Assembly: GCA_964585635.1 (NCBI GenBank)
Contig: CAZPEV010000013.1
Span: 1 to 32,688, forward strand
Length of the DNA: 32,688 nt
Source: CAZPEV01 sp964585635
GTDB lineage: Bacteria; Zixibacteria; MSB-5A5; GN15; JAAZOE01
Direction of reading: 5' to 3'
The notes under the pieces are model-generated. The model saw nothing but the letters and a program-made list of their open reading frames with translations, had not been told where the DNA came from and did no database searches. Positions 16,293 to 25,103 of this stretch are shown piece by piece. Each line of letters begins with the position of its first letter. Within the stretch, counting starts at the first letter, position 1. A program made the position numbers and the translations under genes.

Positions 16293-17189
16293 CTATAGGC
16301 TTTTCCAAAGGTAATAGCAGGCCAGCGACCGATACGGCCGCCACTGATCGCTTACGCCGATTAAAAAATCCATGTCCGGATTGCGATCCAGACGATACAG
16401 CGATTTGACGGCGCTGTTGACCCCGGAATCGCCAAAGGCAAAGGCATCGGCGTGTCCGGCCCCCCGCATGAGGATATAATTGGCCGACCATGGCCCGATG
16501 CCGCGAATCGCCAGCAGGCGCTCGAGGGCGGCATCATAATCGAGGCTCGTCAAACCCTCGAGGTCCAGCGAACCATCGGCCACCATCCGGGATAGATCGC
16601 GAAGATACTCGGCCTTGCGCCGGGAGAACTGCATGGCGCACAGTGTCCTGAGGCTGAGCCGGGCGATATCGGTCGCCGTGGGAAAAAGATAATATTGCTC
16701 CCCATCCAGATCGAAGAAGCGGTTGGCCTTCTCGACCAGCCGGGATTTCAGCCGATGGGCGAAGTGCAGATTCACCTGCTGGCCGATTATCGCCCAGGTC
16801 GCCGCCTCAAAAACGGTGGGCGTGAGAACGGGGCGAAAACCAACGAAGCGCTTGGTTAATTTCTTCATGACCGGATCGGAGACCGACCGATAAAATGGCC
16901 GCAGATCGAAGTCGACATAGAACATCCGCTTCAGGAAACGGCGCCATCCGGCCCGATCGGTCATGGCCTCCGGTGATTGCCACTCGATCGTAACCGCATG
17001 GTCGTCCCCCCCCTTGTTCTCCGGGATAGTGATCAACGCCGGGACATCATTATAGAGAACCGCTCGGGCGAAGGCGCGGTCGGGGAATCGATCGGCCAGT
17101 TCGAACCGGCTGCGTCGATAAAAGTCAAACGTCAGCGCCAGGCTGTACGGCCCCATTGAGCGCAGTATAAATTTCCCTTGTGATCCCAT
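16293..17189 (-). CDS. DNA-3-methyladenine glycosylase II-like protein (AlkA/HhH-GPD)
   Basis: The 298-residue protein belongs to the helix-hairpin-helix GPD superfamily of base-excision glycosylases. An N-terminal AlkA-type beta domain (about 1-105) precedes the helical core. The core contains WAIIGQQVN (about 132-140), the hairpin LLAIRGIGPWSANYILMR (about 225-242) and the catalytic aspartate region DAFAFGDSGV with D254. It removes alkylated purines; exact substrates are inference. It starts 4 bp after the HAD phosphatase stop and ends 9 bp before ogt. No clear ribosome site precedes ATG 17189, so coupling is likely. Confidence 0.9.
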   Translation of the reverse strand: MGSQGKFILRSMGPYSLALTFDFYRRSRFELADRFPDRAFARAVLYNDVPALITIPENKGGDDHAVTIEWQSPEAMTDRAGWRRFLKRMFYVDFDLRPFYRSVSDPVMKKLTKRFVGFRPVLTPTVFEAATWAIIGQQVNLHFAHRLKSRLVEKANRFFDLDGEQYYLFPTATDIARLSLRTLCAMQFSRRKAEYLRDLSRMVADGSLDLEGLTSLDYDAALERLLAIRGIGPWSANYILMRGAGHADAFAFGDSGVNSAVKSLYRLDRNPDMDFLIGVSDQWRPYRSLACYYLWKSL

Positions 17190-17193
17190 GCCG

Positions 17194-17825
17194 CTATATA
17201 TGGAATATCCGTTCCAACTCCGCAAAATTCTCCAGTACCATATTCGGTCCGCTGGCGGCGAGGTACCCGTNNNNNNNNNNACGCCGGCTGATCGCGCCGC
17301 CATAATATCGTTGACCGTGTCTCCGACCACGACCGTCTCGGTCCGCTTCGCACCAAGGCGTCTCAGCGCCAGTTCAATGATATCCGGGGCCGGCTTGACA
17401 TGAGCCACCTCATCCCCCGAGGCCAGGGCCGAAAAATAGGCCGTCCAGCCGAGCTTCTTGACGATTCCTTCGGTATGTACCGCATACTTGGTTGTCGCGA
17501 TCGCCAACCGGTAGCCGGCCGCATGAAACCGGGGCAAAAGCGCGATCACCCCCGGCAAAGCCCTGGCCGATCCAACCACGGCCGTCACCGCCCGCTCCTG
17601 AAAGGCCGCGGACAAAACCGCAATCGGAGCCGCACAGAACGCGGCAAACATCTCTTCCAGAGGATGGCCGATGAAGGGAATAATTTCCGCCGCCGAGCGC
17701 GTTTTCTGCCCCAGCCGGGTCAGGGCATAGTTGGTCGCCTCGATCACGCCGGGGGATGAATCGATCAGCGTGCCATCCAAGTCAAAGATGATGTTTCTAA
17801 CCCCGGCTGGCGCTATCTGGTCCAT
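17194..17825 (-). CDS. HAD-superfamily hydrolase (phosphoglycolate phosphatase-like), with assembly gap
   Basis: The motifs are those of subclass I HAD phosphatases: nucleophile FDLDGTL near residue 15, AIATTK (motif II), K of HVKPAPD, and the acidic VVGDTVNDIMAA (motif IV). A run of Ns follows ...AARSAG; beyond it the frame resumes as GYLAASGPNMVLENFAEL and ends at TAG 17194-17196, a normal C-terminus. Phosphoglycolate, produced when oxidised DNA 3' ends are trimmed, would fit the repair neighbours, but the substrate is not provable here. ATG 17825 is chosen over TTG 17864; neither has a good ribosome site. First gene of the operon; no disruption is needed beyond the gap. Confidence 0.8.
17271..17280. 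other. Assembly gap (10 N) inside the HAD phosphatase gene
   Basis: A run of 10 N. The flanking frames can be joined only if the real missing length differs from 10, so this is a scaffold placeholder. A few residues of the strand after motif IV are missing. Confidence 0.98.
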
Positions 17826-18213
17826 CGTACTGCTGATGATACCGGCGGTTTCAAAGACTGTCAATCACGAATACCCGGCCGGTCGACAATTATTCGCCCC
17901 CCCCATTCATGCGGTGGCGATACAAACATACATTATATGCATTCGCCTGCATTGCCATGTTTCTCGCCAATCCCATGGGCCGGTGCCCAAAACCCCGGGC
18001 CGCGCCCTTTCCGCCGCATTCAAAGGCCGGAACCCAATGATCGAAAAATAGTTAATCGGATTGTTCAAAAATTGAAACCGCCGCCGCCAAGTCGGCGTTA
18101 AAGTAGTACCGACAATCGGCCGCAGTCGGATGCGTTTTTGCTTTACTCACGATCGGATGTCGTGTATGTTATCTTGTCGATGTGCGGAATTGACTGACCT
18201 GTAGGAGGTTTCG
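17826..18213. other. Divergent intergenic region upstream of the Ctp protease gene
   Basis: About 390 bp with no convincing gene. It contains a putative promoter for the Ctp protease near its right end. I see no RNA gene or strong hairpin in the rest. Confidence 0.6.
18142..18170 (+). promoter_or_regulatory. Putative promoter of the Ctp protease gene
   Basis: TTTACT (18142-18147) and TATGTT (18165-18170) are separated by 17 bp, giving four of six consensus matches each, 44 bp upstream of ATG 18214. Confidence 0.4.
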
Positions 18214-20085
18214 ATGGCCTTGTTGCGGAGACTTACTCTTCAGGTGATCGCCTTGGCGGTGTTCGGACTGGGCTTGATCTGGATGTCCGGGTCAGGTATA
18301 GCCGAACAATCCAGCCCCATGGCCGATACCCTTTACCTGAAGTTGCAGAGAAACCTCGCCAGCGTTAACGGTGTCATGGCGGCCGACACGCTCAAAATCG
18401 ACGCCACCGAACATCCGAGCCCCCTCCAAACGCCGGCTGAAACTCCCGACGACCGGGAAACCCTCTTCAAGAGCATCAAGCTTTTCGACGCCATGGCGTT
18501 TCAGATCAAGAATAAATACATGGAGGATATCGACTCCAAGAAATTGATCCATGCCGGTATTCGCGGGATGCTGGAGGATCTCGACCCCTTCTCCGTCCTG
18601 ATGGAGGAGAAAACGTACAGCCGGATGATGGAGTCCACGACCGGGAAATACGAAGGACTGGGGATGCAGATCGACAATCGCGACGACCGCATCCGCATCA
18701 TTTCTCCGATCGAGGGGACACCGGCCTACCAGAGGGGATTGCAGGCCGGCGACATCATTTGGGAAATCGGCGGCCAATCCACCTACAAGATGACGACCGA
18801 GGATGCCGCCAAGCTGATGCGCGGCACGGCCGGGACTTCGGTCCAATTGAAAATCAAGCGGGAAGGACTGCCCGATTTCCTCACCTACGACATCGAACGG
18901 GCCGTTATTGCGCTGAAGTCGGTCAACTACTATGGATACTTCCCGGGGACCAACATCGGCTATGTCCGTCTGTCCCGCTTTGCCGAAGAGACCGGCAATG
19001 AGTTGAAGCATGCCATCAACGATCTGAAGAGCCAGAAGCCGCTGGAGGGACTCGTCTTTGATCTGCGATCCAACGGCGGCGGGCTGTTGCAGCAGGCCGT
19101 CGAAACTTCGAATCTCTTCATCGGCAAGGAAAAGCTGATCGTTTATACCCGCGGCCGCACGGCCGATAGCGAGCGGCGCTATTATTCGACCGAAGACCCC
19201 CTGATGCCGACCGGGAAACTGGTGGTCCTCGTGGATGGCGGCACCGCCTCCGCCTCCGAGATCGTCGCCGGCGCCGTTCAGGACCTGGACCGGGGCGTGA
19301 TAATCGGCCAGACCACCTATGGCAAGGGTCTGGTGCAGCAGATCTTCCCCGCCGACGACGAGGGTGTGGCCCTCAAGCTGACCACCGCCAAGTATTATAT
19401 TCCCTCGGGGCGCTGCATCCAGAAGCATGAGCGGGATAAGAAACACAGCGCCATGAGCGAGGGAGAAGATACCGGTGTCCCCGCCGATACCCTGGCGGAC
19501 ACCATGAACGTCGAACGCAAAGAGGTCTTCTTTACCAACGCCGGGCGGACGGTTTACGGCGGCGGGGGCATCATCCCGGATGTGGAATTGCCGCAGGAGA
19601 AATGGCACCCGATCGAGATAGATCTGGAACGTCAGGCGCTCTTCTTCGACTTCGCCGTCAAATACACCACGGCCCATCCCAGTATCGGGCGCGACTTTGA
19701 GGTCTCCGATCAGGCGCTCGATGATTTCAAAGCCTTCCTGAAAGAGCGGAAGTTTGACTATAAGACGGTCTTGGAGTCATCCCTTGATTCGTTGAAAGTA
19801 GTGGTCAAGGAAGAGAACAAGGATTCCCTGTTTGCCGAACCGCTGACGGCCATGGCGGCCCTGGTGACCAAGGAAAAGGAAGCCGATTTCGAGCACTCCA
19901 AGGATTATATCAAGCGGGGAATCAAACGCGAGATCATGCTCAAGCTGTACGGTCAGACCGGGATGTATGAAGAGATTGTTCTCAAGAGCGATCCCGACGT
20001 TCAGAAGGCGCTGGAATTGGCCAAGGACGACAAGGAATACAGCCGGATCATGTCGGGCCAGAAGACGGACAACGCCAAGATCTAG
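18214..20085 (+). CDS. C-terminal processing peptidase, S41 family (CtpA/Prc-like)
   Basis: The 623-residue protein has an N-terminal signal or anchor helix (about 7-24), an unusual pre-PDZ region, a PDZ domain (about 140-230, YEGLGMQI...GLQAGDIIWEI) and the S41 protease core. The core shows VFDLRSNGGGLL (about 281-292), the nucleophile S346 in GGTASASEI and the general base K371 in TYGKGLVQ, 25 residues apart as in E. coli Prc. A charged C-terminal extension (about 470-623) exceeds the usual CtpA length. It acts in the periplasm, trimming or degrading envelope proteins. AGGAGG sits 5 bp before ATG 18214. Monocistronic, ending at the terminator at 20131. Confidence 0.94.
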   Translation: MALLRRLTLQVIALAVFGLGLIWMSGSGIAEQSSPMADTLYLKLQRNLASVNGVMAADTLKIDATEHPSPLQTPAETPDDRETLFKSIKLFDAMAFQIKNKYMEDIDSKKLIHAGIRGMLEDLDPFSVLMEEKTYSRMMESTTGKYEGLGMQIDNRDDRIRIISPIEGTPAYQRGLQAGDIIWEIGGQSTYKMTTEDAAKLMRGTAGTSVQLKIKREGLPDFLTYDIERAVIALKSVNYYGYFPGTNIGYVRLSRFAEETGNELKHAINDLKSQKPLEGLVFDLRSNGGGLLQQAVETSNLFIGKEKLIVYTRGRTADSERRYYSTEDPLMPTGKLVVLVDGGTASASEIVAGAVQDLDRGVIIGQTTYGKGLVQQIFPADDEGVALKLTTAKYYIPSGRCIQKHERDKKHSAMSEGEDTGVPADTLADTMNVERKEVFFTNAGRTVYGGGGIIPDVELPQEKWHPIEIDLERQALFFDFAVKYTTAHPSIGRDFEVSDQALDDFKAFLKERKFDYKTVLESSLDSLKVVVKEENKDSLFAEPLTAMAALVTKEKEADFEHSKDYIKRGIKREIMLKLYGQTGMYEEIVLKSDPDVQKALELAKDDKEYSRIMSGQKTDNAKI

Positions 20086-20130
20086 GCGCCCGCCGCAGGC
20101 CGGTCACCCGGCCTCAGATGAATGACATCA

Positions 20131-20159
20131 AAAACCCGCCGGCGACGGCGGGTTTTTTC
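20131..20159. terminator. Rho-independent terminator, usable on both strands
   Basis: An 11-bp perfect stem (AAAACCCGCCG with CGGCGGGTTTT) and a GCGA loop, with six Ts on the plus strand and four on the minus strand. It ends the Ctp gene and probably also the convergent rlmN-lipoprotein operon. Confidence 0.9.
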
Positions 20160-20225
20160 TTGTTCCTATCATGCGGTCGAGACCTTGGTCCGGCCCATGG
20201 ATAGCCCGCCGATCCGAGGCGTGAA

Positions 20226-20690
20226 TCACTCGACGCTGTCGCCCTCATCCTTAAACGGCGCGCCGCTGCCCGGTTCGATCTTCTTGAAGAGCCATGCCCC
20301 CTTCTCTTTTCGCAGCGTGATTGTCACCGGCCGGGAGTAGCCGTCGGACCCCAAGATATTGCAGTCGACCCGGGCCGCCTCGTCGCGATAGACGATCTGC
20401 TTGTGGGTGAAACCGACGAATTCCTTCAGCGAATCGCCATAGACAAAACTGAATAACGACTGCGCCGAGGTCCCGGCCCGGCCGGCCTCGCGCGACAACA
20501 GCGAGTCCAGGTACGACGGGTCACGCAGCTTGATCACCTTCTCCAGCGCCACCACCGTCTGCTTTATGGCCGGTATCTCCTCCCGTGCCAGGCCCTGCTT
20601 TCGCGCACAGCCGGCCAGCGCCAAACCGGCGACGACGGCAATGATGATGCTTGCTCTGCCGGCCGTCCTTAGTACTTGACTTGCACGCAA
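20226..20690 (-). CDS. Small lipoprotein of unknown function
   Basis: I do not recognise a family with confidence. The 154-residue product has a lipoprotein signal peptide ending in LAGC (C28), a helical segment (about residues 34-70) and a beta-rich C-terminal half (about 90-145), somewhat like NTF2/SnoaL-type domains. There is no ATG where the signal peptide must begin. A TTG at 20690 is preceded by GGAAGGA at 8 bp spacing and opens exactly the right leader (MRASQVLRTAG...), so I choose it. It overlaps the end of the upstream exported-protein gene by 22 bp, which suggests coupled translation. It probably sits in the outer membrane; the function is unknown. Confidence 0.65.
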   Translation of the reverse strand: MRASQVLRTAGRASIIIAVVAGLALAGCARKQGLAREEIPAIKQTVVALEKVIKLRDPSYLDSLLSREAGRAGTSAQSLFSFVYGDSLKEFVGFTHKQIVYRDEAARVDCNILGSDGYSRPVTITLRKEKGAWLFKKIEPGSGAPFKDEGDSVE

Positions 20691-22051
20691 TCGAAGCGTC
20701 CTTCCGGTTGATGCTTGACAAAATAGCCGCCCAGCACCACCGCATAAATATAATCCGCCAAATACGGCATTTGATATGGTTGGCACTTTTCTATATCCCC
20801 CTGGGCTTCTATGACGACCTGCTTCAGTTTGGGCGCAAGGTCATTCACCAGTCCTTTTTTCTCCGCCTCGGCTACCGCCTTGCGCAACTGCCCGACCTTG
20901 ATGGTCGGAAGAGAATCGGCCGCGGTCTCGGCCCGCTTGCGCAGGTCGTAGATCGGCGCCTTGTCATACGGTAATTGCGGGTTGGGGCTGAAGCTGCCCA
21001 AAAGCAGCAACTTGTTCTGCTCGAAGGCCGCCTCGCACAAGCGCGGCAGGAAGAATTCCCCCCCCGCCACAATCCAGCGGGGCCGGTTTTGCAGCGCCAG
21101 ATCGGCCGGAATCTTTTCGAAATGAGAAACGTCAAATCCCTGGGCCGGATTGACCCAGGCCTTTTCCAAAAGCGTCATCAATATCTTCAGTTGCAGCGAC
21201 GGCAGCACCACCAGCGAGTCCTTGAAGCCGGCCTTGCGCATGATCTCCATCAGCCCCTTCCCGCCGCCGCCGGCGTACCAGGCCGCAAAAGTATCGATGG
21301 CCGCCAGCGTCCTGACCCTCAGCTTGTACGCTTCCGGCTCGGTGACGGCCAGGATTCCGGGCGACAGCGTATCGCCGGGCAAAGGGAAGAATCCCTGCTC
21401 GATCAGGCGATGATAAATAAGCTGCGTGTAACCATCCTCCACGATAAAGAGATCCTGAACATCCCAGAGCGATCCCCCCCGTGACAGCACAAACAGGATC
21501 AGCCGGGGAAACTCGAAGTTCAGCGTCGGGTAATCGATGATGGAGTAGACCGGGCCGAGCGAATGCTTCTTGTCCGAGTACTGCAGCGCGTCATCCTTGG
21601 GGATGAACACCGAGCTGAATGTCTTGAAAGTCGAATCGGACGCCTTCTGCCCCTCCCCGGCCCGCGGAAATTGCCAATAAACAAACGCCCGGGTCACGAC
21701 CCGGCCGTACGATCCGGGCATTTCAAACGATAGTTTGATGACCGGCGACTGATGCGGCCCAACCACGAAGTTGGTGTCGACGTCGTACCGATCCAGACCG
21801 GACATATAATGATCGGTGTACAGCGTGTAGATGACCACGTGCAGATGAGCCGTATCATCGCGCGGGTTGTCGGTCTTGACCGTCAGGGTGCGAATCCCCC
21901 ATTCGATTCTGTCCAGCTGCAAATCCTTGACGGTAAAATCGGCCACCTCAGGTTGAGATTGAGTCTGGGGCGGGGCCGGGCTCTGAGCCTGCGGCTGCCC
22001 GGCGGCCAAAACCAGCATAATGCTCCCCAAAATGCAGATTCTCCAGCTCAT
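20669..22051 (-). CDS. Exported protein of unknown function (460 aa)
   Basis: I do not recognise this protein. It begins with a clear signal peptide (MSWRICILGSIMLVLAAG, cleavage near residue 22) and a short Pro/Gln-rich stretch. An Ig-like beta region follows (about 40-150, YDVDTNFVVGPHQSP...), then a mixed region with a repeated helical character (about 240-440). No membrane helix follows the leader, so it is periplasmic or secreted. Its ATG overlaps the rlmN stop by four bases (ATGA), and its 3' end overlaps the next lipoprotein gene, so the three genes form one transcript. The two exported products may act together; this is inference. Confidence 0.7.
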   Translation of the reverse strand: MSWRICILGSIMLVLAAGQPQAQSPAPPQTQSQPEVADFTVKDLQLDRIEWGIRTLTVKTDNPRDDTAHLHVVIYTLYTDHYMSGLDRYDVDTNFVVGPHQSPVIKLSFEMPGSYGRVVTRAFVYWQFPRAGEGQKASDSTFKTFSSVFIPKDDALQYSDKKHSLGPVYSIIDYPTLNFEFPRLILFVLSRGGSLWDVQDLFIVEDGYTQLIYHRLIEQGFFPLPGDTLSPGILAVTEPEAYKLRVRTLAAIDTFAAWYAGGGGKGLMEIMRKAGFKDSLVVLPSLQLKILMTLLEKAWVNPAQGFDVSHFEKIPADLALQNRPRWIVAGGEFFLPRLCEAAFEQNKLLLLGSFSPNPQLPYDKAPIYDLRKRAETAADSLPTIKVGQLRKAVAEAEKKGLVNDLAPKLKQVVIEAQGDIEKCQPYQMPYLADYIYAVVLGGYFVKHQPEGRFDCVQVKY

Positions 22052-23091
22052 CGCTGTTTCTTCCTTCCTGCCAATTGCCCGCAGGCAGCGTCGATATCCT
22101 GCCCCCGGCTCTTGCGCACCGTTACCGCCTGAGTCCGGGGATAGAGGATTTTGGCGAAGCGATCGACCTCATCGTCACCGGGCCGTCTAAAATCGGCCCC
22201 GCCTACGGGATTATACGCCAACAGATTTATTTTGCACGGGATGCCGCGCACCAACTGGGCCAGCGCCAGGGCATCCGCCTCGCTGTCATTGATCCCCTTG
22301 AAGAGAATATATTCAAAGGTCACCCGCCGCTTGCGAACCGCCGTCCATTCCCGAACGGCCGCCATGACCGCCTCCAACGGAAATTGCCGCGCCACCGGCA
22401 TCAGCTTCCGGCGCAGCCCGTCATCGGCGGCATTCAGCGACAGGGCCAGATTCGCCTTCGACCCGGATTGAGTCAGTCGTCGAATACCGGGGACAATCCC
22501 CGAGGTCGAAATCGTGATCTTTCGCGCTCCCAGCATGAGGCCCAGCGAATCGGTCATGATCTCGATCGCAGCCATGACATTATCATAATTGAGCAGCGGC
22601 TCCCCCATCCCCATGAAAACGACGTTGTCAAAGGCTCCGTCTCCGTACAGGCTCCGCACCAGAAGCGGCTGGGCCACGATCTCTCCCGCGCTGAGATTGC
22701 GGCGGTAGCCCAAAAAACCGGTCGCGCAAAAGACACACCCCAGCGGACAGCCCGACTGCGACGAGAGGCAGAGCGTCATCCGCCCGGAACTGTCATCCTC
22801 GATCAGGACCGATTCGACCACGTTCCGGTCATCCAGCTCCAGCAGAAACTTCCGGGTGCCGTCACCCGATTCTTGTCGCTCGGCCATCTTCGGCAGCCCG
22901 ACATAGGCAATCTGCTCCAGACGGAGGCGAAGCTCACGGCGAAGGTCGGACATCGCCTCGAAATCGAACACTCGATTCTTATAGATCCATTTGTACAACT
23001 GGCGACCCCGGAACGGCTTCTCATCCAACTTGCCCATTAGTTCTTCGAATCCTGCCCGGCCCAATCCGCAAAGATTTATCCTGTCGCCCAT
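22048..23091 (-). CDS. rlmN: 23S rRNA (adenine(2503)-C(2))-methyltransferase, radical SAM
   Basis: RlmN methylates C2 of A2503 in 23S rRNA, and usually A37 in some tRNAs, by a radical-SAM mechanism. The 347-residue protein carries the cluster motif C115-x3-C119-x2-C122 (SGCPLGCVFCATG), the methyl-carrying C108 seven residues earlier, and the second catalytic cysteine near the C-terminus (DAACG, about C337), as in the E. coli enzyme. The MGMGEPLLNYDNV and SLNAADD segments are also typical. No Shine-Dalgarno precedes ATG 23091. It leads the operon with the exported protein and lipoprotein. Confidence 0.96.
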   Translation of the reverse strand: MGDRINLCGLGRAGFEELMGKLDEKPFRGRQLYKWIYKNRVFDFEAMSDLRRELRLRLEQIAYVGLPKMAERQESGDGTRKFLLELDDRNVVESVLIEDDSSGRMTLCLSSQSGCPLGCVFCATGFLGYRRNLSAGEIVAQPLLVRSLYGDGAFDNVVFMGMGEPLLNYDNVMAAIEIMTDSLGLMLGARKITISTSGIVPGIRRLTQSGSKANLALSLNAADDGLRRKLMPVARQFPLEAVMAAVREWTAVRKRRVTFEYILFKGINDSEADALALAQLVRGIPCKINLLAYNPVGGADFRRPGDDEVDRFAKILYPRTQAVTVRKSRGQDIDAACGQLAGRKKQR

Positions 23092-23282
23092 AAGTCGTTA
23101 TAACTTATACACGGTGCCCCCCTGCGGCAAGACCTAAATTGCGGCCCGAACCGCCCCGCCTCGGTGACCGGGATATGACGACTGGGTAAAGACACTTGCC
23201 TCGCCGGCCTATGCGGCCGATCGGCAACCATGATTTCTACTGAATTGCTTTTCCGGATTGACCTTCCGACCGGATCAGACAA

Positions 23283-23310
23283 TAAAAAACTCCGGCGCGG
23301 GGCCGGAGTT
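23283..23310 (-). terminator. Rho-independent terminator of the hydrolase/receiver operon
   Basis: A 9-bp perfect stem (AACTCCGGC with GCCGGAGTT) is followed on the minus strand by TTTTTTATTG, 26 bp after the receiver gene's stop. Confidence 0.88.
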
Positions 23311-23335
23311 ATGGATGACACTTTCGTGCCGCGGC

Positions 23336-23737
23336 TTATCCCTTCCCGACCGACAGCAGGACAATATTAACAATCTCCAATAGCCGTTCGCAACTGAACG
23401 GTTTCTTGATGAACATGTCGCCGCCGGATTTGAAGGATCGTCCCTGATCATCCTTGGAGTCTTTCCCGGTGAGGAAAATGACCGGCGTATCGGCCATGGC
23501 CGGATCCTCCTTGACCTGATTGCAGACCTGGTACCCGTCAGAGCCCGGCATCATGATATCCAATAGTATCAGATCGGGGTGAAACTCCCGCGCCAGCCGA
23601 AGCGCATTGAGCGGCTGATTCTCCACCTTGACGATATAACCGGCATTATCCAGGAACGCCTCGATGATTTCCGTGATCTCTGGTTCATCATCAATCACCA
23701 GAATCTTGGCTGCTTTTACCGCGGTCTTGGTCCTCAT
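23336..23737 (-). CDS. Stand-alone response regulator receiver protein
   Basis: The 133-residue protein is a single CheY-like receiver with no output domain. All phosphorylation-site residues are present: the acidic pair in VIDDE (D16, D17), the phospho-acceptor D60 in LLDIMMPG, T90 in FLTG and K112 in KKPF. A short basic N-terminal extension precedes the first strand. ATG 23737 is chosen because it makes an ATGA overlap with the upstream hydrolase stop and has AGGAG 6 bp before it; ATG 23743 would abut that site directly. No histidine kinase is nearby, so its kinase and target are unknown; the chemotaxis/gliding type or a hub regulator are options. Confidence 0.9.
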   Translation of the reverse strand: MRTKTAVKAAKILVIDDEPEITEIIEAFLDNAGYIVKVENQPLNALRLAREFHPDLILLDIMMPGSDGYQVCNQVKEDPAMADTPVIFLTGKDSKDDQGRSFKSGGDMFIKKPFSCERLLEIVNIVLLSVGKG

Positions 23738-24537
23738 GCGCATCTCCTACCCTGGCGGGCGTAGTACCTTACCCGACGATCGGCAAAAAGGTCGTTCAGT
23801 CGGTTCACAGTTTTGGTATCGGCCGTTTTGGGATCAACCTTTATGGCCTTTACCCCCTGTTCGGTGCCGGAAAAGCGCAATATTCGTTCCCCAAGCGGAT
23901 TCGTCACCTGCGACCCGCCGGTAAAAGTAAAGTCATATCGGCCGCGCTTCTCCCGTCCGACCCGATTGGCGGTGGCGCAGAAAAGCCGATTTTCCAGCGA
24001 TCGGGTTACCATGGCATCCTGACAATACGGCATGACCAAATTGGCCGGATGACAAACCAGCTGCGCCCGGCCCAGCGCCAATGACCGCGCCGCCTCCGGA
24101 AATATCCAGTCAAAACAGATCATCATCCCGATCCGGACGCCCCGCCAGGCAAAAACCTTGAATCCGGTATTTCCGGGATCAAAGAGAATCTTTTCCCGAA
24201 AGAACAGGTGCGTCTTGCGATAAATATGATGATCGCCCTCGGGCGTGGTCAGGACGGCGTAGTTGTACAGCTTCTTCCCTGATCTTTCGGCCATTCCCCA
24301 AACGATAGCCCCGCCGGTCGTGACCGCCAACTTCTCAAAGACGGCAAACGACCTCCCCCCGGTCGATTCGGCCACCTCCCCCATTTGGCGCCGGTTCAGG
24401 AAGTTATACCCGGTGGTCGCCAGTTCCGGCAGAACGGTGAGGTCGGCCCTGGAGCGGAGCAGGTACTTCCTGATCGCGTCCAAATTCCGGTCGACTTGCC
24501 CCAATCGCGGCGCAAACTGCAGCAGTGCCAGTCGCAT
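23734..24537 (-). CDS. Carbon-nitrogen hydrolase (nitrilase/omega-amidase superfamily)
   Basis: The 267-residue protein has the nitrilase-superfamily catalytic triad in order: E38 in LPELATTGY, K108 in YRKTHLF and C141 in MICFDWIFPE. It therefore hydrolyses a C-N bond of an amide, carbamoyl or nitrile. The substrate cannot be inferred; omega-amidase or N-carbamoyl/amidase subfamilies are equally possible. ATG 24537 has GGAGA at 7 bp. Its TGA overlaps the ATG of the receiver gene, so the two are translationally coupled. It diverges from smpB with 95 bp between starts. Confidence 0.9.
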   Translation of the reverse strand: MRLALLQFAPRLGQVDRNLDAIRKYLLRSRADLTVLPELATTGYNFLNRRQMGEVAESTGGRSFAVFEKLAVTTGGAIVWGMAERSGKKLYNYAVLTTPEGDHHIYRKTHLFFREKILFDPGNTGFKVFAWRGVRIGMMICFDWIFPEAARSLALGRAQLVCHPANLVMPYCQDAMVTRSLENRLFCATANRVGREKRGRYDFTFTGGSQVTNPLGERILRFSGTEQGVKAIKVDPKTADTKTVNRLNDLFADRRVRYYARQGRRCA

Positions 24538-24632
24538 ATCTCGATCTCCTTTGTATTTCCCCGAACCATCGCCCCGCTTCGGCGTAACAAATTATGTTGC
24601 CCTGGCGTACGGGCGACCCTATTTTCACGGCG

Positions 24633-25103
24633 ATGACGGAGCTGGAGAAGAAAATAAAGATCGTGTCGACCAATCGCAAGGCTTTCCACGACTATGAGAT
24701 CCTGACCCGGTATGAGGCCGGCCTCTCTCTGGTCGGGACAGAGGTCAAATCGCTGCGGCTGGGCAAAGTACAAATGGCCGACGCCTACGCCGTCGTCGAG
24801 GGGGGGGAAGTATTTCTCCTGAACCTGCATATCAGCACCTATGACATGGCCCACCGCGAAAATCACGAGCCGACCCGAAGGCGCCGCTTGCTGCTGACCA
24901 AGCGGGAAATCCGCAAACTTTGGGGCGCCACCAATGAAAAAGGCTTGACCATCGTCCCCCTGAAAGTCTACTTCAAAGGGCCGTTCGCCAAGATTGAAAT
25001 CGCCATCGCGCGCGGTAAACGGCAGTATGATAAACGTGAGGCGATCGCCGCCCGCGAGGCCGGCCGCGAGATGGCCCGCAAGTTGAAGGACGCACATTCA
25101 TGA
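24633..25103 (+). CDS. smpB: SsrA-binding protein SmpB
   Basis: SmpB binds tmRNA and delivers it to stalled ribosomes for trans-translation. The 156-residue product has the full family pattern: NRKAFHDYEI near the start, GTEVKSLR, the TRRRRLLL segment, VPLKVYF, and the basic C-terminal tail KRQYDKREAIA...R that folds in the ribosomal mRNA channel. ATG 24633 gives the normal family start (MTELEKKIKIV); an ATG 39 bp upstream adds an atypical leader. Its stop overlaps the next gene's ATG (ATGA). The ssrA RNA gene is not in the window. Confidence 0.95.
   Translation: MTELEKKIKIVSTNRKAFHDYEILTRYEAGLSLVGTEVKSLRLGKVQMADAYAVVEGGEVFLLNLHISTYDMAHRENHEPTRRRRLLLTKREIRKLWGATNEKGLTIVPLKVYFKGPFAKIEIAIARGKRQYDKREAIAAREAGREMARKLKDAHS

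Noticed and set aside
16293..17864. A phosphatase-glycosylase fusion protein
   Set aside because: It is created by reading through the N run; the phosphatase's true C-terminus and stop lie in a different frame, 4 bp before the glycosylase start.
18292..19677. 461-codon minus-strand open frame opposite the Ctp protease
   Set aside because: Antisense shadow; the plus strand has the full S41 catalytic motifs.
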